The translations under genes and the position numbers were made by a program. A stretch of DNA of 64,000 bases from a bacterium (Candidatus Blackallbacteria) CG13_big_fil_rev_8_21_14_2_50_49_14 (GTDB lineage Bacteria > Cyanobacteriota > Sericytochromatia > UBA7694): positions 46,012-110,011 of the forward strand of contig PFGG01000071.1 of assembly GCA_002783405.1 (NCBI GenBank), in the 5' to 3' direction. Positions 41,323 through 50,652 of the stretch are shown here, piece after piece. Under the pieces are notes generated by a model that worked only from the letters and a program-made list of their open reading frames with translations, was not told the origin of the DNA and did no database searches. Each line of letters opens with the position of its first letter. The stretch's first letter is position 1.

Positions 41323-42321
41323 ATGTTCAGTGCCCCCTGCGAACACATACCACTCTCACAAACCCGTGAAGTCGCAAAACTTCTCAAAGAAAATGATAAT
41401 TTCCTGATTTGCCCCCATATCCATCCTGATCCCGATTCAATTGGTTCCGCTGTTGGTCTGTATCTGGGTTTACGCAAACTGGGAAAAAACGTACAAATCT
41501 ATTTGCCTGAAGCCACTCCCCCCTATATGGACTATCTGCTTCAACATGCAGATGTTCAATTGGAACAACCCCTGGACATGAATCTGAAAATGATCTTTGT
41601 AGACCTGGGTACTCCCAAACAACTACATCCAGCCGTTAAACTGGTCAACCCCTGGTTAGATCTGGATCATCACTTGGGCCCTGTGACATTTACTAAATAC
41701 GCGTTTATCGATCAATCCTCTCCAGCCACAGCAGATATTGTCTGGCGTATTCTCAAAGATTTGCGCTGCCCGCTCGATAAAACCATCGCCACAGTGCTTT
41801 ACTCGGCCCTGGTCTTTGATACACGCAACCTTACCACCCCAACCACCCATCCTGAGACCTTGCGTCAGGCAGCTGAACTGATCTCTGCTGGCGCAGATCC
41901 CACTTATATCAATCAAATGCTGAATCAGCAAAAACCGATCAACCTGATGCGCCTGATGGGTGAAGCTTTTGCAAAGATTCAATCCAGTTTGGATGATACC
42001 CTGGTCTGGGCTGTGATCAGTCAAGAAATGCTGGAACGCTACGGCCTTGAAGAAACAGAATGTGATTATTTAATTTCCGATTTGCTCACCGTGGCGACTG
42101 CAGAAGTGATTTTATTGTTTAAAGAAACCAAACAGGGCTATGTCAAAGTCAGTTGGCGCTCAAAATGTCATATGGACGTCAATCAGATTGCGCGACAGTT
42201 TGGCGGCGGCGGCCACCATTTCGCCTGCGGCGCAAGAATCTCCATGCCGCTGAAACAGACCATCCGTCAGGTCGTCAGCGCCACCCAACAGGCGATGGAA
42301 GTCGCCCTGGTCGCAGCCTGA
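41323..42321 (+). CDS. nrnA: DHH/DHHA1 phosphoesterase, NrnA-like nanoRNase/pAp phosphatase
   Basis: This 332-residue enzyme should degrade 2-5 base oligoribonucleotides and dephosphorylate 3'-phosphoadenosine 5'-phosphate. The DHH domain shows CPHIHPDPDSIGSAVG, an Asp in MIFVDLGTP, and DLDHHLGP, with a further YSALVFDTRN; the DHHA1 domain ends with GGGGHHFACGA. These supply the manganese and substrate sites. AAAGGAA precedes the ATG. It is monocistronic, ending in a strong bidirectional terminator. NrnA replaces the Orn oligoribonuclease in many bacteria, which also ends c-di-GMP breakdown (pGpG), a link to the HD-GYP protein in this window. Confidence 0.92.
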   Translation: MFSAPCEHIPLSQTREVAKLLKENDNFLICPHIHPDPDSIGSAVGLYLGLRKLGKNVQIYLPEATPPYMDYLLQHADVQLEQPLDMNLKMIFVDLGTPKQLHPAVKLVNPWLDLDHHLGPVTFTKYAFIDQSSPATADIVWRILKDLRCPLDKTIATVLYSALVFDTRNLTTPTTHPETLRQAAELISAGADPTYINQMLNQQKPINLMRLMGEAFAKIQSSLDDTLVWAVISQEMLERYGLEETECDYLISDLLTVATAEVILLFKETKQGYVKVSWRSKCHMDVNQIARQFGGGGHHFACGARISMPLKQTIRQVVSATQQAMEVALVAA

Positions 42322-42368
42322 AGCCCAACCCAGCCCCCCAAGAACCTTGGTCTTCCCCCAGATAAGAC

Positions 42369-42397
42369 AAAACCCCGCTTTTTAAAAGCGGGGTTTT
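42369..42397. terminator. Bidirectional terminator between nrnA and the tRNA pair
   Basis: Perfect 14-base arms AAAACCCCGCTTTT/AAAAGCGGGGTTTT with one base between, serving both nrnA (+) and the tRNA-Ser/tRNA-Arg transcript (-). Confidence 0.9.
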
Positions 42398-42417
42398 AAA
42401 TAAAAGGGTGATTGAGG

Positions 42418-42490
42418 CGCGCTCGGCAGGATTTGAACCTGCGACCTACTGATTCGTAGTCAGTTGCTCTATCCACTGAGCTACGAGCGC
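42418..42490 (-). tRNA. tRNA-Arg: tRNA-Arg (ACG)
   Basis: The 73-base gene has acceptor arms GCGCTCG and CGAGCGC, discriminator G, D arm AGCTCAGTGGATAGAGC, anticodon ACG (A34 to be edited to inosine) and T arm AGGTTCAAATCCT. CCA is not encoded. It starts 3 bases after tRNA-Ser. Confidence 0.96.
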
Positions 42491-42493
42491 GTA

Positions 42494-42583
42494 CGGAGGG
42501 AGTGGGATTCGAACCCACGGAACCGGTATAACCAGTTCGACGCTTTAGCAAAGCGTTGCCTTAAGCCTCTCGGCCATCCCTCC
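42494..42583 (-). tRNA. tRNA-Ser: tRNA-Ser (GCT)
   Basis: The 90-base class II tRNA has acceptor arms GGAGGGA and TCCCTCC, discriminator G, a long variable arm and anticodon GCT in TTGCTAA. CCA is not encoded. Confidence 0.96.
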
Positions 42584-42615
42584 CCGAGGGAGGTGCGTTT
42601 CACCAATGCCTTGCT

Positions 42616-42644
42616 ATTTTAACGTACCCTGGGTTGGGATTCAA
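42616..42644 (-). promoter_or_regulatory. Promoter of tRNA-Ser/tRNA-Arg
   Basis: Minus-strand TTGAAT (42639-42644), exactly 17 bases, and TAAAAT (42616-42621) lie 32 bases before tRNA-Ser. Confidence 0.6.
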
Positions 42645-42735
42645 GGGGATTGTGTGGAACAATCTCGATTCTTTTCACTCGCGGCATTTTTTCAGGTAAG
42701 ATGCTAGAGAGTAAATCCAAAAAAAAGCAGATAAA

Positions 42736-45700
42736 ATGTCGATTCTCAATAGCCAAATCTTACAATTGATCTCGACCCGCTTGCCTTTTTCACTCCTGAA
42801 TTTATCAGCAAAAGGAGAGATTGAGGGGGTAGACGGTCACGTTCTGATTGCGGGTCGGCATGATTTAAAAGGCACAAATGCCAAAGAGCTTTTTCCCCAA
42901 CTTGAGGGTCTGCTTCAGCTCAGCTCAGGTTTTGAATATTTTCAAAGTATTCAAACGGCCCCTGATTACCGCATTTTTGATGTTTACCTGCTGCAGAATG
43001 AGGCCTCTGCGTCTGGAGGACGGCTCCTGCTGGTCGTCGACAGCACCGCGCAACGTTTGGCCGAAAATAAATTTCAATATCTTTTTGAGCAGAGTACAGA
43101 CGCCGTTTTGGTGCTCGACAGCCACGGCATTCGTGAAAGCAACGATGCCGCCGTTCACTTACTGGGCTGCGCAGATCAACAGGAATTACTGAGTTGTCGC
43201 CATTTGGCAGTATTTTCACCTGCCACACAACCCAGTGGTCAAGCTTCTATCGCCAGTTTTTTGGAGCAAACTGAAATTGCCCGTCAAAAAGGCACCCATC
43301 GCTTTGAATGGCTTTTTCAAAAAAGTTCGGGTGACTACCTACCCACCGAAATCACCCTGGTTGTGCTGCCCACTGTTCCAGAAGAAATTCTCTGCATTAT
43401 GCACGATTTAACCGCACGTAAAGCGCTTGAGTGGGTTGCAGAGAGCATGGCCGCGCGCCGCAGTGCCGAAGCAAAACTACTAGAAAAAGAGCGTCTGTTT
43501 GAAGACATCGCAGCCAATGTACCGGGTATTCTGTATCAATTTGTAGAAGATCCACAAGGCCGTCAGTATTTTCCGTTTATCAGCCAAGGGGTCGAACATA
43601 TGTTTGGCATCTCCGCCCACTCTGTCATGCACTCCCCCAATTCTCCCCTGCAAATTCACCCCGAAGACCAAGAATCTTACCAACGTGCACTCAAAGACTC
43701 AGCAGCAACCCTTTCTCCCTGGGGCTGGGAAGGGCGCATCCTCAGACACAATACGGGTGAACCCGTCTGGGTCAGAGGCAGGGCCTTGCCACAAAGCCTT
43801 GAAACTGGGGGAGTGTGCTGGACCGGTGCCATGCTGAATATCACCGAACGTAAACAGATTGAAATCGAGTTAGAACGTCAGAAACAGTTTGTAAGAAGAG
43901 TCATTGATACCATTCCCCATTTGGTTTTTGTAAATGATGAATCAGGTCATTTTTTGATGGTCAATGAAGCCACCGCTCGATTTTTCGATAAAACCGTCGA
44001 AGAACTTCAAACCTATAAAAGCCTGCCCCCTGAAAACCCCAGGCAAACCAATTTTCTTTTTTACAATGCCATAGATAAACAAGTGCTCATAGAACGTACG
44101 CCCATTCAGCTTGAAGAAAAAATTGCACTTAAAAATCGAGAAATCTGGTTTGACACCATCAAAACCCCAATTGAAACCCCCATGGGCCAAATCGGAGTTT
44201 TGGGCGTTTCAACCGATATTACCGAACGCAAACAGACAGAAGAACAGTTGCGACAGAATCAGGCCCAATTCAGCAGCGCTTTTGAAAATGCCGCCATCGG
44301 CATGGCCTTGGTTTTGCCCTCAGGCTATTTTCTAAGAGTCAACGACTCTCTCTGTCTGCTCTTGGGTTTTTCAAGCGATGAATTACTCCAGCGCTCCTTT
44401 CAGGAGATTACCCATCCTGAAGATCTGAGCGCCGACCTTGAATATACACAAGAACTGCTACAAAACAAACGCTCAAGCTATCAAATGGAAAAGCGCTATT
44501 ACCATAAGCAGGGGCATATTGTTTGGGTTTTGCTCAGCATTTCACTGGTGCGTGATGAACAGGAGACCCCTTTGTTCTTTATTGCTCAAATTGAAGACAT
44601 TACCCAACGCAAACAGGCCGAAGAAGCCTTGGTGGCAGCAAAAGAAGAAGCCGAGCGTGCCAATCGGGCAAAGTCTGAATTTTTAGCCAATATGTCCCAT
44701 GAAATCCGCACCCCGCTAAACGCCGTGATTGGTTTTTCGGAATTATTGGAAAGCCAGGTCGAAAATATCCAGCAACGCAACTATCTGGCTTCTATCAAGG
44801 CAGGGGGAAAATCCCTTTTGACCCTGATCAATGATTTGTTAGATCTTTCCAAGATTGAAGCGGGTCGGCTTGAGATTGTGCCCGAAGCCGTCCGCTTACG
44901 GCATCTGCTCAGCGAAATAGAACAAATTTTTGCTCAAAAAACCGATGAAAAAAAATTACGCTTCATTCTCGAAATAGATCCAACCCTCCCAGAAAGCCTG
45001 CTTCTGGATGAAATTCGTTTACGCCAGGTTTTACTCAATCTGGTGGGCAACGCAATTAAATTCACCCATGAAGGCTATGTCGCCCTGCGCGCCATGGCCA
45101 CCAGTTCCCCAGCAGATGCAAGCTCTGTTGACCTGATGCTGATAATCGAAGATACGGGGATCGGCATTGAACCCGAAGCGCAGGAAACCATCTTTGAAGC
45201 CTTCCTACAGGAAGACAGCCACACCACAAAACGCTACGGAGGCACAGGGCTGGGTCTGACCATTACCCGGCGCTTGGTCGAAATGATGAATGGCAGTATT
45301 CAATTGGAAAGTATCCCTGGCCAGGGCAGTATTTTTCAAGTTTGTCTTAAACAGGTTCCGATTGTCACGCTTTTCTCACATGAAGAACAGGAAAAAGAAA
45401 ATCTGCCTGAACAAATTCTGTTTACCCCTGACAGCCATGTCCTGATTGTTGACGATGTAGAAATCAACCGTCGCCTGATGCTGGAAATGCTCAAACGCTA
45501 TCAATTCAAGCTCTCAGAGGCAGAAAATGGCCAAACAGCTCTGGATTTAATTCAGCAGGAAAAACCTGACTTAATTTTTATGGATATCCGCATGCCTGTA
45601 ATGGATGGCTACGAAGCCATCCAAATCTTACGCCAGGATCCCAAATTTAAAGACATTCCCGTCATTGCTCTGACCGCCTCAGTTTTAGAACAGGATCGCC

Positions 45701-46140
45701 ACAATATTATGAAAGCGGGTTTTGATGTTTATTTGCACAAACCCGCAACCCTAAAACAAATTATTGAAGTCATGGCCAACTACCTCCCCTATTCCAGCCA
45801 GAGCAAACCTATTTCAGCCCCCAACCCATCAGGAGAATCAAACCCTGAACCGGATATTTCTCCACAAAAAAAAGCAGACTTTCAAGCGGTCTGGGATGAA
45901 AAGCTTAAAAAACTCTATGAATCAACACTTCGCAATAAAAACTTCAGAAAAATAGGCGAGTTTGCAAATGTCTTAGAAGATCAGGGAAAACGTCTGGAAC
46001 TCTTGGCGTTCATCCAATTGGGAAACGATTTACAAAATGCAGTCAAACGCTTTGATATTGAAGCTGTAAACCGTATACTGGAACAGTTGGAAAATATTTT
46101 GCCTCCCTATCTCAATACTGAAAGCAAATCCGTTCCATGA
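42736..46140 (+). CDS. Multi-PAS hybrid sensor histidine kinase/response regulator
   Basis: This 1134-residue protein has no membrane segment. An N-terminal region of unknown fold (about 1-105) precedes four PAS/PAC units (about 110-235, 250-375, 380-495 and 505-625), then HisKA with NMSHEIRTPLN (His655), HATPase_c (VGNAIKFT, DTGIGIEPE, GTGLGLTI), a receiver with Asp950 (MDIRMPVMDG) and a histidine-free C-terminal helical domain of about 100 residues. Multiple PAS domains suggest sensing of redox, light or small molecules in the cytoplasm; no cofactor-binding residue can be named. Its stop overlaps the next gene (ATGA), which encodes a REC-kinase, so the pair is one signalling operon. The ribosome site is weak. 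Confidence 0.93.
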   Translation: MSILNSQILQLISTRLPFSLLNLSAKGEIEGVDGHVLIAGRHDLKGTNAKELFPQLEGLLQLSSGFEYFQSIQTAPDYRIFDVYLLQNEASASGGRLLLVVDSTAQRLAENKFQYLFEQSTDAVLVLDSHGIRESNDAAVHLLGCADQQELLSCRHLAVFSPATQPSGQASIASFLEQTEIARQKGTHRFEWLFQKSSGDYLPTEITLVVLPTVPEEILCIMHDLTARKALEWVAESMAARRSAEAKLLEKERLFEDIAANVPGILYQFVEDPQGRQYFPFISQGVEHMFGISAHSVMHSPNSPLQIHPEDQESYQRALKDSAATLSPWGWEGRILRHNTGEPVWVRGRALPQSLETGGVCWTGAMLNITERKQIEIELERQKQFVRRVIDTIPHLVFVNDESGHFLMVNEATARFFDKTVEELQTYKSLPPENPRQTNFLFYNAIDKQVLIERTPIQLEEKIALKNREIWFDTIKTPIETPMGQIGVLGVSTDITERKQTEEQLRQNQAQFSSAFENAAIGMALVLPSGYFLRVNDSLCLLLGFSSDELLQRSFQEITHPEDLSADLEYTQELLQNKRSSYQMEKRYYHKQGHIVWVLLSISLVRDEQETPLFFIAQIEDITQRKQAEEALVAAKEEAERANRAKSEFLANMSHEIRTPLNAVIGFSELLESQVENIQQRNYLASIKAGGKSLLTLINDLLDLSKIEAGRLEIVPEAVRLRHLLSEIEQIFAQKTDEKKLRFILEIDPTLPESLLLDEIRLRQVLLNLVGNAIKFTHEGYVALRAMATSSPADASSVDLMLIIEDTGIGIEPEAQETIFEAFLQEDSHTTKRYGGTGLGLTITRRLVEMMNGSIQLESIPGQGSIFQVCLKQVPIVTLFSHEEQEKENLPEQILFTPDSHVLIVDDVEINRRLMLEMLKRYQFKLSEAENGQTALDLIQQEKPDLIFMDIRMPVMDGYEAIQILRQDPKFKDIPVIALTASVLEQDRHNIMKAGFDVYLHKPATLKQIIEVMANYLPYSSQSKPISAPNPSGESNPEPDISPQKKADFQAVWDEKLKKLYESTLRNKNFRKIGEFANVLEDQGKRLELLAFIQLGNDLQNAVKRFDIEAVNRILEQLENILPPYLNTESKSVP

Positions 46141-47273
46141 AACAGGATCCCCCACTTCTTGCCAATATTTTGATCGTGGATGATGTGCCCGCCAATATTC
46201 AATTGGTCGCCTCGATTCTGGCAGGAGAAGACTACGAACTCTCCTTCGCCACCAGCGGCATGGATGCCTTAACCCAAGTCAAAGAAACTGATTTTGATTT
46301 GATTTTACTCGATTATATGATGCCCGGCATGGATGGCTTGACTGTCGCGAAACAACTCAAAGCAGAAACCAAAACCTGCGATATCCCGATTATATTTCTG
46401 ACGGCAAAAACAGATGAGGAAAGCGTCATCGCAGGTTTTTCAGCGGGAGCCGCTGACTATGTTACCAAACCCTTTAACGCCTCCGAGCTTCTGGCAAGGG
46501 TCAAAACCCATTTGCAACTCAAAAGCTCCAGAGATGCGCTGCAAAAACGCAACCAGGAGCTTCAGGAGGCGATCCAAATGAAAAATCGCTTTCTGAGTAT
46601 TGCTTCCCATGATCTCAAAAACCCCTTGGGGGTTGTGATGGGATTTTCCTCCATTCTCAGCAAATATCCCGTCATCATGGAGAACGATGAACTCAGTGAA
46701 ATTGTCGATACGCTGTATAAAGCTTCAACCCGCATGTTTGAACTGATTACAGAATTGCTCGACACCGCAGCCCTTGAACTGGGGCGGATTGAACTGCAGA
46801 TCAGCCGCGTACCGTTGCCGATACTCTTGCAACAGGTCGTTGCCCACTATCAGCCACAGGCCCAAACCAAAGATCAAGAACTTGAATTTAGCTTCGCAGA
46901 AAATACAAATCTGTGTGTAATGGGCGATTTTAACCGCTTGAAACAGGTCATTGATAATCTGCTCAACAATGCCATCAAATACTCTCCTATTGGCGCCAAG
47001 ATCAAAGTTCATATTGCACAAGCAAACGAAAAAGCCCTGATTGAAATACAAGATCAAGGCCCTGGATTTAGCGAAGAAGATCTCAAAAATTTGTATGGCT
47101 ATTTTCAGCGTTTATCAGCTCAACCCACCGGAGGAGAAAGTTCAACCGGCGTGGGGCTGGCCATTGTCAAACAGATTGTCGATTTACACCATGGGCAAAT
47201 TTTACTAAAAACAGCACCCGAACAAGGTTCTATTTTCACTGTCGTCTTACCCCTCGACAGCGCATACTCCTAA
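46137..47273 (+). CDS. REC-HisKA-HATPase sensor kinase
   Basis: This 378-residue protein starts with a receiver domain (ILIVDDVPANIQ, phospho-acceptor Asp59 in LLDYMMPGMDG, Lys in TKPFNASEL), then HisKA with SIASHDLKNPLG (His158) and HATPase_c (NNAIKYS, DQGPGF, GVGLAIVK). Such receiver-first kinases are usually controlled by phosphorylation from another kinase, here probably the hybrid kinase it overlaps by 4 bases. A short coiled coil joins the domains. There is no output domain, so a further regulator must lie elsewhere. Confidence 0.93.
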   Translation: MKQDPPLLANILIVDDVPANIQLVASILAGEDYELSFATSGMDALTQVKETDFDLILLDYMMPGMDGLTVAKQLKAETKTCDIPIIFLTAKTDEESVIAGFSAGAADYVTKPFNASELLARVKTHLQLKSSRDALQKRNQELQEAIQMKNRFLSIASHDLKNPLGVVMGFSSILSKYPVIMENDELSEIVDTLYKASTRMFELITELLDTAALELGRIELQISRVPLPILLQQVVAHYQPQAQTKDQELEFSFAENTNLCVMGDFNRLKQVIDNLLNNAIKYSPIGAKIKVHIAQANEKALIEIQDQGPGFSEEDLKNLYGYFQRLSAQPTGGESSTGVGLAIVKQIVDLHHGQILLKTAPEQGSIFTVVLPLDSAYS

Positions 47274-47311
47274 AAACACCATCTCCAGAAAAACAGATAG
47301 ATAGAGGAACC

Positions 47312-47899
47312 ATGTGGTTTATTCAACCGCGCTTGAACTTTGCCTGTAACCAATGTGGAGAATGTTGCAGAGAAATGGATGTGCCTCTTTCGCACGCCGA
47401 TTTGATCCAACTCAGACAAGCACACCCCCAAGCTGAACCTGAAAGCTTTGTCCGCAAACACCGTTCTCACCCCATGCACCCAGAAGCTGTTTTACTCGAT
47501 CAGAATTACTTTATTCTCTACCTGCAACGCAGGGAAAGCGATGATGCCTGTGTATTTTTAGGTGAACAGGGTCAATGTCTGAATTACCCCGCCCGACCAA
47601 GGGCTTGCCGCAGTTTTCCCTTTGATCAACAGCCCAATGGCCGACTCAGAATCATGCCAGATATAGATTTTCTTTACCAGGATTACTGTGATAAAACGCC
47701 TGTCGAAAAAATGGCACTCCAAGAAGCCCGCAAACATCTGGCCTCAGGAAACGATGAATTTCACCGCTATCACCAAATTGTCGAACGCTGGAATCGCAGA
47801 GTAGAAAGAAAACAAAACCAGCAAACGCTCACGCATTTCCTGAGTTTTTTACTGACACTTTCCGAGATTTCAAACCAACCGCTTCCCCCCTCAGCCTAA
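47312..47899 (+). CDS. YkgJ-like CxxCxxxCC-cluster protein
   Basis: This 195-residue protein carries the cysteine cluster CNQCGECC near the N-terminus and CLNYPARPRACRSFPF in the middle, the pattern of YkgJ-type zinc/iron-chelating proteins. No enzymatic role is established. RDES-type residues DYCDKTP add a later cysteine. GAGG precedes the ATG. It lies 38 bases after the REC-kinase and could belong to that operon. Its 3' end overlaps the pcrA stop by 4 bases on the other strand. Confidence 0.85.
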   Translation: MWFIQPRLNFACNQCGECCREMDVPLSHADLIQLRQAHPQAEPESFVRKHRSHPMHPEAVLLDQNYFILYLQRRESDDACVFLGEQGQCLNYPARPRACRSFPFDQQPNGRLRIMPDIDFLYQDYCDKTPVEKMALQEARKHLASGNDEFHRYHQIVERWNRRVERKQNQQTLTHFLSFLLTLSEISNQPLPPSA

Positions 47900-50046
47900 G
47901 TCCAAATGCGCTCCAAGGGGGCAGATGCCAAATCCAAAATACGCTTGCCAATGCCATTGCCGAAGGCAACAATCACAATTTTACGTTTTTCACTGCCCGT
48001 AATTTTTTCAATCCTCCCCTCGCCCCACTGCGCATGATAGACCTGACAGCCTTCTACCAAAGACTGGCTTGGCAAGGGCGTATCCACAATTTCAGACAAA
48101 CGCGAAAGGGCGGGAGCAGGTTCAGAAACAGGAGCGGCCACTTGGGGTAAATGTTTTTCAAGCTCTTCCAGAAAACGCGAAGGCTGCTGATATTGAGGAG
48201 CGCCATAAAAAGTACGCTGTTGGGCATGTGTCAGCCAAAGCACGTCCTGGGCGCGTGTCATCGCGACATACATCAGGCGTCGCTCCTCTTCGATCGGACC
48301 ATCTTCACCATTTTCTTCAGCTGCAATCGCCCGGTTATGTGGAAAAATCCCCTCCTCAAGCCCCGTCACAAAAACAATCGGAAATTCAAGCCCTTTGGCG
48401 GCATGAATGGTCATTAAGGTCAGCAAACGCCCTTCTGCTTTGAGCCCATCAATATCCGACATCAGAGCAATCTGCTCTAAAAACCCCGCCAAAATACCTT
48501 CCGGCAGGCTTTCCTGATATTCGCGCGCAGCTTGAATCAAACTTTCAATATGGTTCTCGCGCTCTTCCGTTTCTCCGGGATCCCCTTTTTGCAATTCCTG
48601 GGCATAGCCACTGCCGGTATAGACCTGCTGTATCAATTCTGCCACGGTCTCAGGAGGCTTTTCGCGCAAGCCTTTTAGCCATTCCATCAAAGATTGGATC
48701 GCGGTACGGGCTTTGCCAGGAAGATTTACCAAACAAGCCGGACTGGAAAGGGTATCCCAAAGACTCAACCCTTCCCGTTCAGCTTGACGCTCAAGACCTT
48801 GCTGCGTTTTTGCGCCAATCCCCCGCTTGGGAATATTCAAAATCCGCTTCAAACTCAGATCGTCCAAAGGATTGTTCAAAACGCGCAGATAGGCAAGAAT
48901 ATCTTTGATTTCTTTGCGCTCATAAAAGCGAAAAGCCCCGATCAATTGATGGGGAATCCGCTGACGGATCAAGCGCTCTTCAAACAGGCGAGATTGCGCA
49001 TTGGTACGGTAAAGAACACAGATATCCCCCAAAGCGTGCCCCCGCTCCAGGAGCTGATGGACCTGATGCACCACAAAATCAGCCTCTTGATATTCACTGC
49101 GGGCCTGGTAATACTGCAAGGGCAAGCCCTCGCCCCGTGTGCTGCGCAAAGTTTTATCAAAGCGATCGCGGTTATAGTCAATCAAGGTATTGGCGGCAGA
49201 TAAAATCGGTTTTAAGGAGCGGTAATTTTGCTCAAGCTTAATCACAGCAGACTCGGGGTAATCAGCCTGAAAACCCAAGATAATCTGAAAATCAGCATGG
49301 CGAAAGGAATAAATACTCTGGTCTACATCCCCAACCACAAAAATATTGCGGTTTTTTTGAGAAAGCAACCGCAAAAGGTTGAATTGCACGCGGTTGGTAT
49401 CCTGGTATTCATCCACCAAAACGTGTAAAAAATGGTTTTGCCAGCGTTCCCGCAAGTCTGGCTGTTCTTCCAGCAAACGCAAAGTCAAAAGCAAGAGATC
49501 ATCAAAATCCAGGGCATTGTTGCGGGCCAGGCGTTCCTGGTAGAGATCATAAATCTTGGCAAGACTCAGCTCATGAAATTCAGTTGCCTCACGGCGAAAG
49601 GCATGGGGCAAAAGCCCACGGTTTTTCAAACCACTGACCTGCCGCAGCCAGGTACGGGCCTGCTTGGTTTCAAGATCAAGAGCAGACAAGACTTCGCGCA
49701 TCAATTTTTCTTGATCTTCGGTATCGTAAATGACAAAAGAGGAAGTATAATTCAAGCGGTAAATTTCCTGACGCAAAAGACGACCACAAATTGCGTGAAA
49801 GGTACCTATCCAAAGACGATCCACAGCACTTTGGCCAATCAGGCCAATCAAGCGCTCCTTCATTTCTCGCGCAGCTTTATTGGTAAACGTCACCACGAGA
49901 ATACGGGAGGGGGAAACACGTTGCAACTCAATCAGATGAGCCACCCTTTGGGTCAATACCCGTGTTTTCCCCGCTCCCGCCCCGGCAAGCACCAAAACGG
50001 GGCCACCGGGGTGTTCAACAGCGAGTTTCTGAGACGCATTCAGCAT
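47896..50046 (-). CDS. pcrA: UvrD/PcrA-type superfamily 1 DNA helicase
   Basis: This 716-residue 3'-5' helicase unwinds DNA in repair and replication restart. Walker A is GAGAGKT (22-28), with TFTNKAAREMKERL (Ia), VDEYQDTN (II), VGDVDQSIYSFRHA (III), and near the C-terminus TIHAAKGLEFPIVFVTGLEEG and VAMTRAQDVLWL. The C-terminal WGEGRIEKITGSEKRKIVIV matches the Tudor-like RNA polymerase-binding tail of PcrA/UvrD. ATG 50046 begins the family sequence; the frame runs to 50148 over the previous gene. It follows a barrel-like gene by one base, with no good ribosome site of its own, so translation may depend on readthrough from that gene. Confidence 0.95.
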   Translation of the reverse strand: MLNASQKLAVEHPGGPVLVLAGAGAGKTRVLTQRVAHLIELQRVSPSRILVVTFTNKAAREMKERLIGLIGQSAVDRLWIGTFHAICGRLLRQEIYRLNYTSSFVIYDTEDQEKLMREVLSALDLETKQARTWLRQVSGLKNRGLLPHAFRREATEFHELSLAKIYDLYQERLARNNALDFDDLLLLTLRLLEEQPDLRERWQNHFLHVLVDEYQDTNRVQFNLLRLLSQKNRNIFVVGDVDQSIYSFRHADFQIILGFQADYPESAVIKLEQNYRSLKPILSAANTLIDYNRDRFDKTLRSTRGEGLPLQYYQARSEYQEADFVVHQVHQLLERGHALGDICVLYRTNAQSRLFEERLIRQRIPHQLIGAFRFYERKEIKDILAYLRVLNNPLDDLSLKRILNIPKRGIGAKTQQGLERQAEREGLSLWDTLSSPACLVNLPGKARTAIQSLMEWLKGLREKPPETVAELIQQVYTGSGYAQELQKGDPGETEERENHIESLIQAAREYQESLPEGILAGFLEQIALMSDIDGLKAEGRLLTLMTIHAAKGLEFPIVFVTGLEEGIFPHNRAIAAEENGEDGPIEEERRLMYVAMTRAQDVLWLTHAQQRTFYGAPQYQQPSRFLEELEKHLPQVAAPVSEPAPALSRLSEIVDTPLPSQSLVEGCQVYHAQWGEGRIEKITGSEKRKIVIVAFGNGIGKRILDLASAPLERIWT

Positions 50047-50047
50047 G

Positions 50048-50650
50048 CTAGAGCTTAATACGCATCCCCAGAACAGTTCCTCCACCGAAGGTAATTTCAA
50101 GGTTCTGATTGGGCATAATCGCCAACTCCAGGCTGGACTGAGGCCCAATCGTCAAGCGTTGAAAGAGATTGGGAACAGGCTGGTCTGAAACATCTGAGTA
50201 ATAGGTATTGTAGCTGTTCCCAAGTGCCAAAGTCAGATTCAGACGCAGGGCCATGGGCAATTCAAAAAGCTTGAAATTATAGGCCATACCCACCCCCAGA
50301 TCGGGTGTCAGATAGGCACGCCCCCCCACAGTGCCTGGATCATATTGCAATCCAGCCAAAACCCCTGCAGAGAGGCCATCCATATCCATAAAACGCCACA
50401 TCCCACGCACGGAAGGCAGCATACGTAAACCTGAATAGCTGAAAGAAGAGGCCATACTGGTATTGAAGGAGGTTCCCAGACTGAAATTTCCAATTCCGTA
50501 GTCATAGGAGAGGCCAAACATGCCCACCCCAATCGTATTACCAGGAGAAAAGTCAGCACTGCGTTGAATCGCCGCCTGTGAAGGCAAGGCTGAAAAAACG
50601 GATGCGGTAAAGAGACCCAATGAGATTGCTAAAAGTTTAAAACGTTTCAT
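50048..50650 (-). CDS. Putative outer-membrane beta-barrel protein, 200 residues
   Basis: I do not recognise a family. A Sec signal peptide (MKRFKLLAISLGLFTASVFSALPSQA) is followed by about 175 residues of alternating polar and hydrophobic strands rich in Gly, Tyr and Phe, ending in MRIKL, as expected for a small outer-membrane barrel. GGAGGTAA precedes the ATG. It is 2 bases after the lipoprotein gene and one base before pcrA, so these are transcribed together. Confidence 0.72.
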   Translation of the reverse strand: MKRFKLLAISLGLFTASVFSALPSQAAIQRSADFSPGNTIGVGMFGLSYDYGIGNFSLGTSFNTSMASSFSYSGLRMLPSVRGMWRFMDMDGLSAGVLAGLQYDPGTVGGRAYLTPDLGVGMAYNFKLFELPMALRLNLTLALGNSYNTYYSDVSDQPVPNLFQRLTIGPQSSLELAIMPNQNLEITFGGGTVLGMRIKL

Positions 50651-50652
50651 GA

